NCBI RefSeq assembly: GCF_030160275.1
Contig: NZ_BSOA01000002.1
Span: 124,001-188,000, forward strand
DNA from: Dyella flagellata
Lineage (GTDB): Bacteria; Pseudomonadota; Gammaproteobacteria; Xanthomonadales; Rhodanobacteraceae
Direction: 5' to 3'
DNA length: 64,000 nucleotides
Shown: positions 63,021 to 64,000 of the stretch, piece after piece
Numbering within the stretch: the first letter of the stretch is position 1
Layout of the letters: every line of letters starts with the position of its first letter
Program-made: the position numbers and the translations under genes
Notes under the pieces: model-generated
Database searches by the model: none
What the model was told of the DNA's origin: nothing
The model's input: the letters and a program-made list of their open reading frames with translations, nothing else

Positions 63021-63704
63021 ATGCCGCGCTCGCATACCGCTTTCCTGTTCGACCTCGACGGCACGCTGATCGACAGCGTGTACCAACACGTGCTGGCCTG
63101 GAAGGAAGCGCTGGATGAGGAAGGCGTGGTGCTGCCGGTGTGGAGCATTCATCGCAAGATCGGCATGAGCGGCGGCCTGTTCACCAACATCCTGCTGCGC
63201 GAAACCGGCCTGGATATCACGCCGGAGCGAATCGAACGCCTGCAGCAGCGGCATGCGGAAGCCTTCAATCGCCACCATGCCCAAGGTTCGGTACGTCCGC
63301 TGCCGGGTGCGCGCGAGCTGCTTGAGTTCCTCACGCGGGAAAAAATTCCGTGGGCAATCGCCACCAGTGGCCGCATGCGCACCGCCGCGCATAACCTGGC
63401 CGCGCTTGGCGTAGATCCCGACGTAGTACCGGTCGTGACACGCGACATGGTGCGTCACGCCAAGCCAGATCCGGACCTGTTCATCGCCGCGGCCGAGCGC
63501 CTGGGCGTGGATATCCATCGATCGCTGGTGATCGGCGACAGCATCTGGGACATGCTGGCCGCGCAGCGTGCGCGGGCGCTAGGCGTCGGATTGCTCTCGG
63601 GCGGCTACGGCGAGGATGAATTACAGCGCTCCGGCGCCTTCCGCGTGTACGACGATCCGGCCGACCTGCTCAAGCATATCGACGAAGTCGCCGCGCGCGA
63701 TTGA
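63021..63704 (+). CDS. HAD family hydrolase (phosphoglycolate-phosphatase-like)
   Basis: This 227-aa HAD phosphatase has motif I AFLFDLDGTLIDS (nucleophile Asp), motif II with the Ser/Thr in IPWAIATSGRMRTAAH, motif III Lys in RHAKPDPDLFIAAAERLGVD and motif IV in LVIGDSIWDMLAAQRARALG. It has the C1-type helical cap of sugar-phosphate phosphatases. AAGGAT precedes the ATG at 63021. The upstream frame passes through the palindromic repeat and is not the true start. The substrate is unknown, but the glk neighbour suggests a sugar phosphate. Confidence 0.9.
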   Translation: MPRSHTAFLFDLDGTLIDSVYQHVLAWKEALDEEGVVLPVWSIHRKIGMSGGLFTNILLRETGLDITPERIERLQQRHAEAFNRHHAQGSVRPLPGARELLEFLTREKIPWAIATSGRMRTAAHNLAALGVDPDVVPVVTRDMVRHAKPDPDLFIAAAERLGVDIHRSLVIGDSIWDMLAAQRARALGVGLLSGGYGEDELQRSGAFRVYDDPADLLKHIDEVAARD

Positions 63705-63728
63705 TCCCCTCGCATTGGGATGACAATA

Positions 63729-63799
63729 GTAGGCTGGGATGGCAATCCCAGCGTTGCCATGTCTGCACCGTGCGATGCTGGGATTTCTTCCCAGCCTAC
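63729..63799. repeat. REPIN-like element 6
   Basis: GTAGGCTGGGAT-ggca-ATCCCAGC, a spacer of about 24 nt, then GCTGGGA-tttct-TCCCAGCCTAC (one stem pair is lost). It lies between the convergent HAD and helicase genes; its right CTAC foot holds the TAG stop codon of the helicase gene. Confidence 0.9.
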
Positions 63800-64000
63800 G
63801 GCCCAGGCGCCAGCAAGGCATCCAGATCGGCCTGGTCGAAGCTCAACCTCTCGCGCGTACCGCCACCCTCCAGCACCGCTTCGGCAAGTTCCGCCTTGCG
63901 TGCCTTCAGTTCCTCGATGCGCTCCTCCACCGTGCCCGAAGTAATCAGGCGGAACACGAACACCGGCTTGTCCTGCCCGATGCGATGCGCGCGATCGCTG
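63796..64000 (-). CDS. SNF2-family helicase, C-terminal 67 aa (partial)
   Basis: The minus-strand frame is open to the right edge and encodes SDRAHRIGQDKPVFVFRLIT, then SGTVEERIEELKARKAELAE, ending in DLDALLAPGP. The DRAHRIGQ motif VI and the GTVEERI segment are hallmarks of the SNF2/RapA helicase C-terminal lobe. These are ATP-dependent DNA or chromatin-like remodelling enzymes; in bacteria they are often SWIM/SNF2 proteins of unknown role. The bulk of the gene is outside the window. The TAG stop lies in the foot of REPIN 6. Confidence 0.85.
   Translation of the reverse strand, partial: SDRAHRIGQDKPVFVFRLITSGTVEERIEELKARKAELAEAVLEGGGTRERLSFDQADLDALLAPGP

Overview
The window looks like the chromosome of a GC-rich gammaproteobacterium. 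A Xanthomonadales member close to Dyella, Rhodanobacter or Luteibacter is most likely. I infer this from the aa3 oxidase cluster with its DUF2909/SURF1/CtaA/CtaB neighbours, a metal-binding-cysteine-free HemB, a short PutA without a DNA-binding domain, a YcgL protein, and GTAG-footed REP hairpins like those known in Stenotrophomonas and Xanthomonas. No rRNA, tRNA, CRISPR array or insertion sequence was recognised.

Left part (1-31000). A tripartite heavy-metal-type RND efflux operon runs off the left edge. It is followed by a Na/Pi-cotransporter-like protein and an MgtA Mg2+ ATPase that may have a leader ORF. Next comes the cytochrome c oxidase locus (coxB-coxA-small protein-coxC, then SURF1-assembly protein-ctaA-ctaB). 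A GDSL autotransporter esterase interrupts it between near-direct repeats, and no cox11/ctaG is present. putA, a thioredoxin-like protein, an AraC regulator, a divergent ArsR/SDR pair, a divergent cupin/MarR pair, two small membrane-protein genes and an esterase follow.

Middle (31500-47600). An apparent four-gene operon encodes a beta-helix lipoprotein, a diheme cytochrome, a TonB receptor and an aldehyde dehydrogenase. Opposite it lies the most unusual locus, a 2158-residue synthase plus a dedicated FabF-type ketosynthase. The synthase reads methyltransferase - GNAT - carrier protein - condensation - truncated adenylation start - acyl-AMP ligase - acyltransferase. It has only one carrier domain, no ketosynthase and no thioesterase, and it carries what looks like a scar from an adenylation-domain swap. 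I propose it as a compact hybrid assembly line whose product cannot be predicted from sequence alone.

Right part (46400-64000). This holds a DUF155-like membrane protein, a FadL-type porin, YcgL, a 1146-residue membrane ankyrin protein, a GT9 glycosyltransferase, a Kef-type antiporter, a glutaminyl cyclase, a LysR/DUF4865/tautomerase group, hemB, a sedolisin peptidase without a visible signal peptide, glucokinase, a HAD phosphatase and the end of a SNF2 helicase.

Two families of intergenic palindromes punctuate the window. Six are REPIN-like pairs of GTAG hairpins and one is a single variant hairpin. Two more belong to a TTCCCGCGAAAGCGGGAA family. In three genes the TAG stop codon is supplied by the GTAG foot of the REPIN. 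Coordinates and motifs are read directly from the sequence; functions come from family recognition without database searches.
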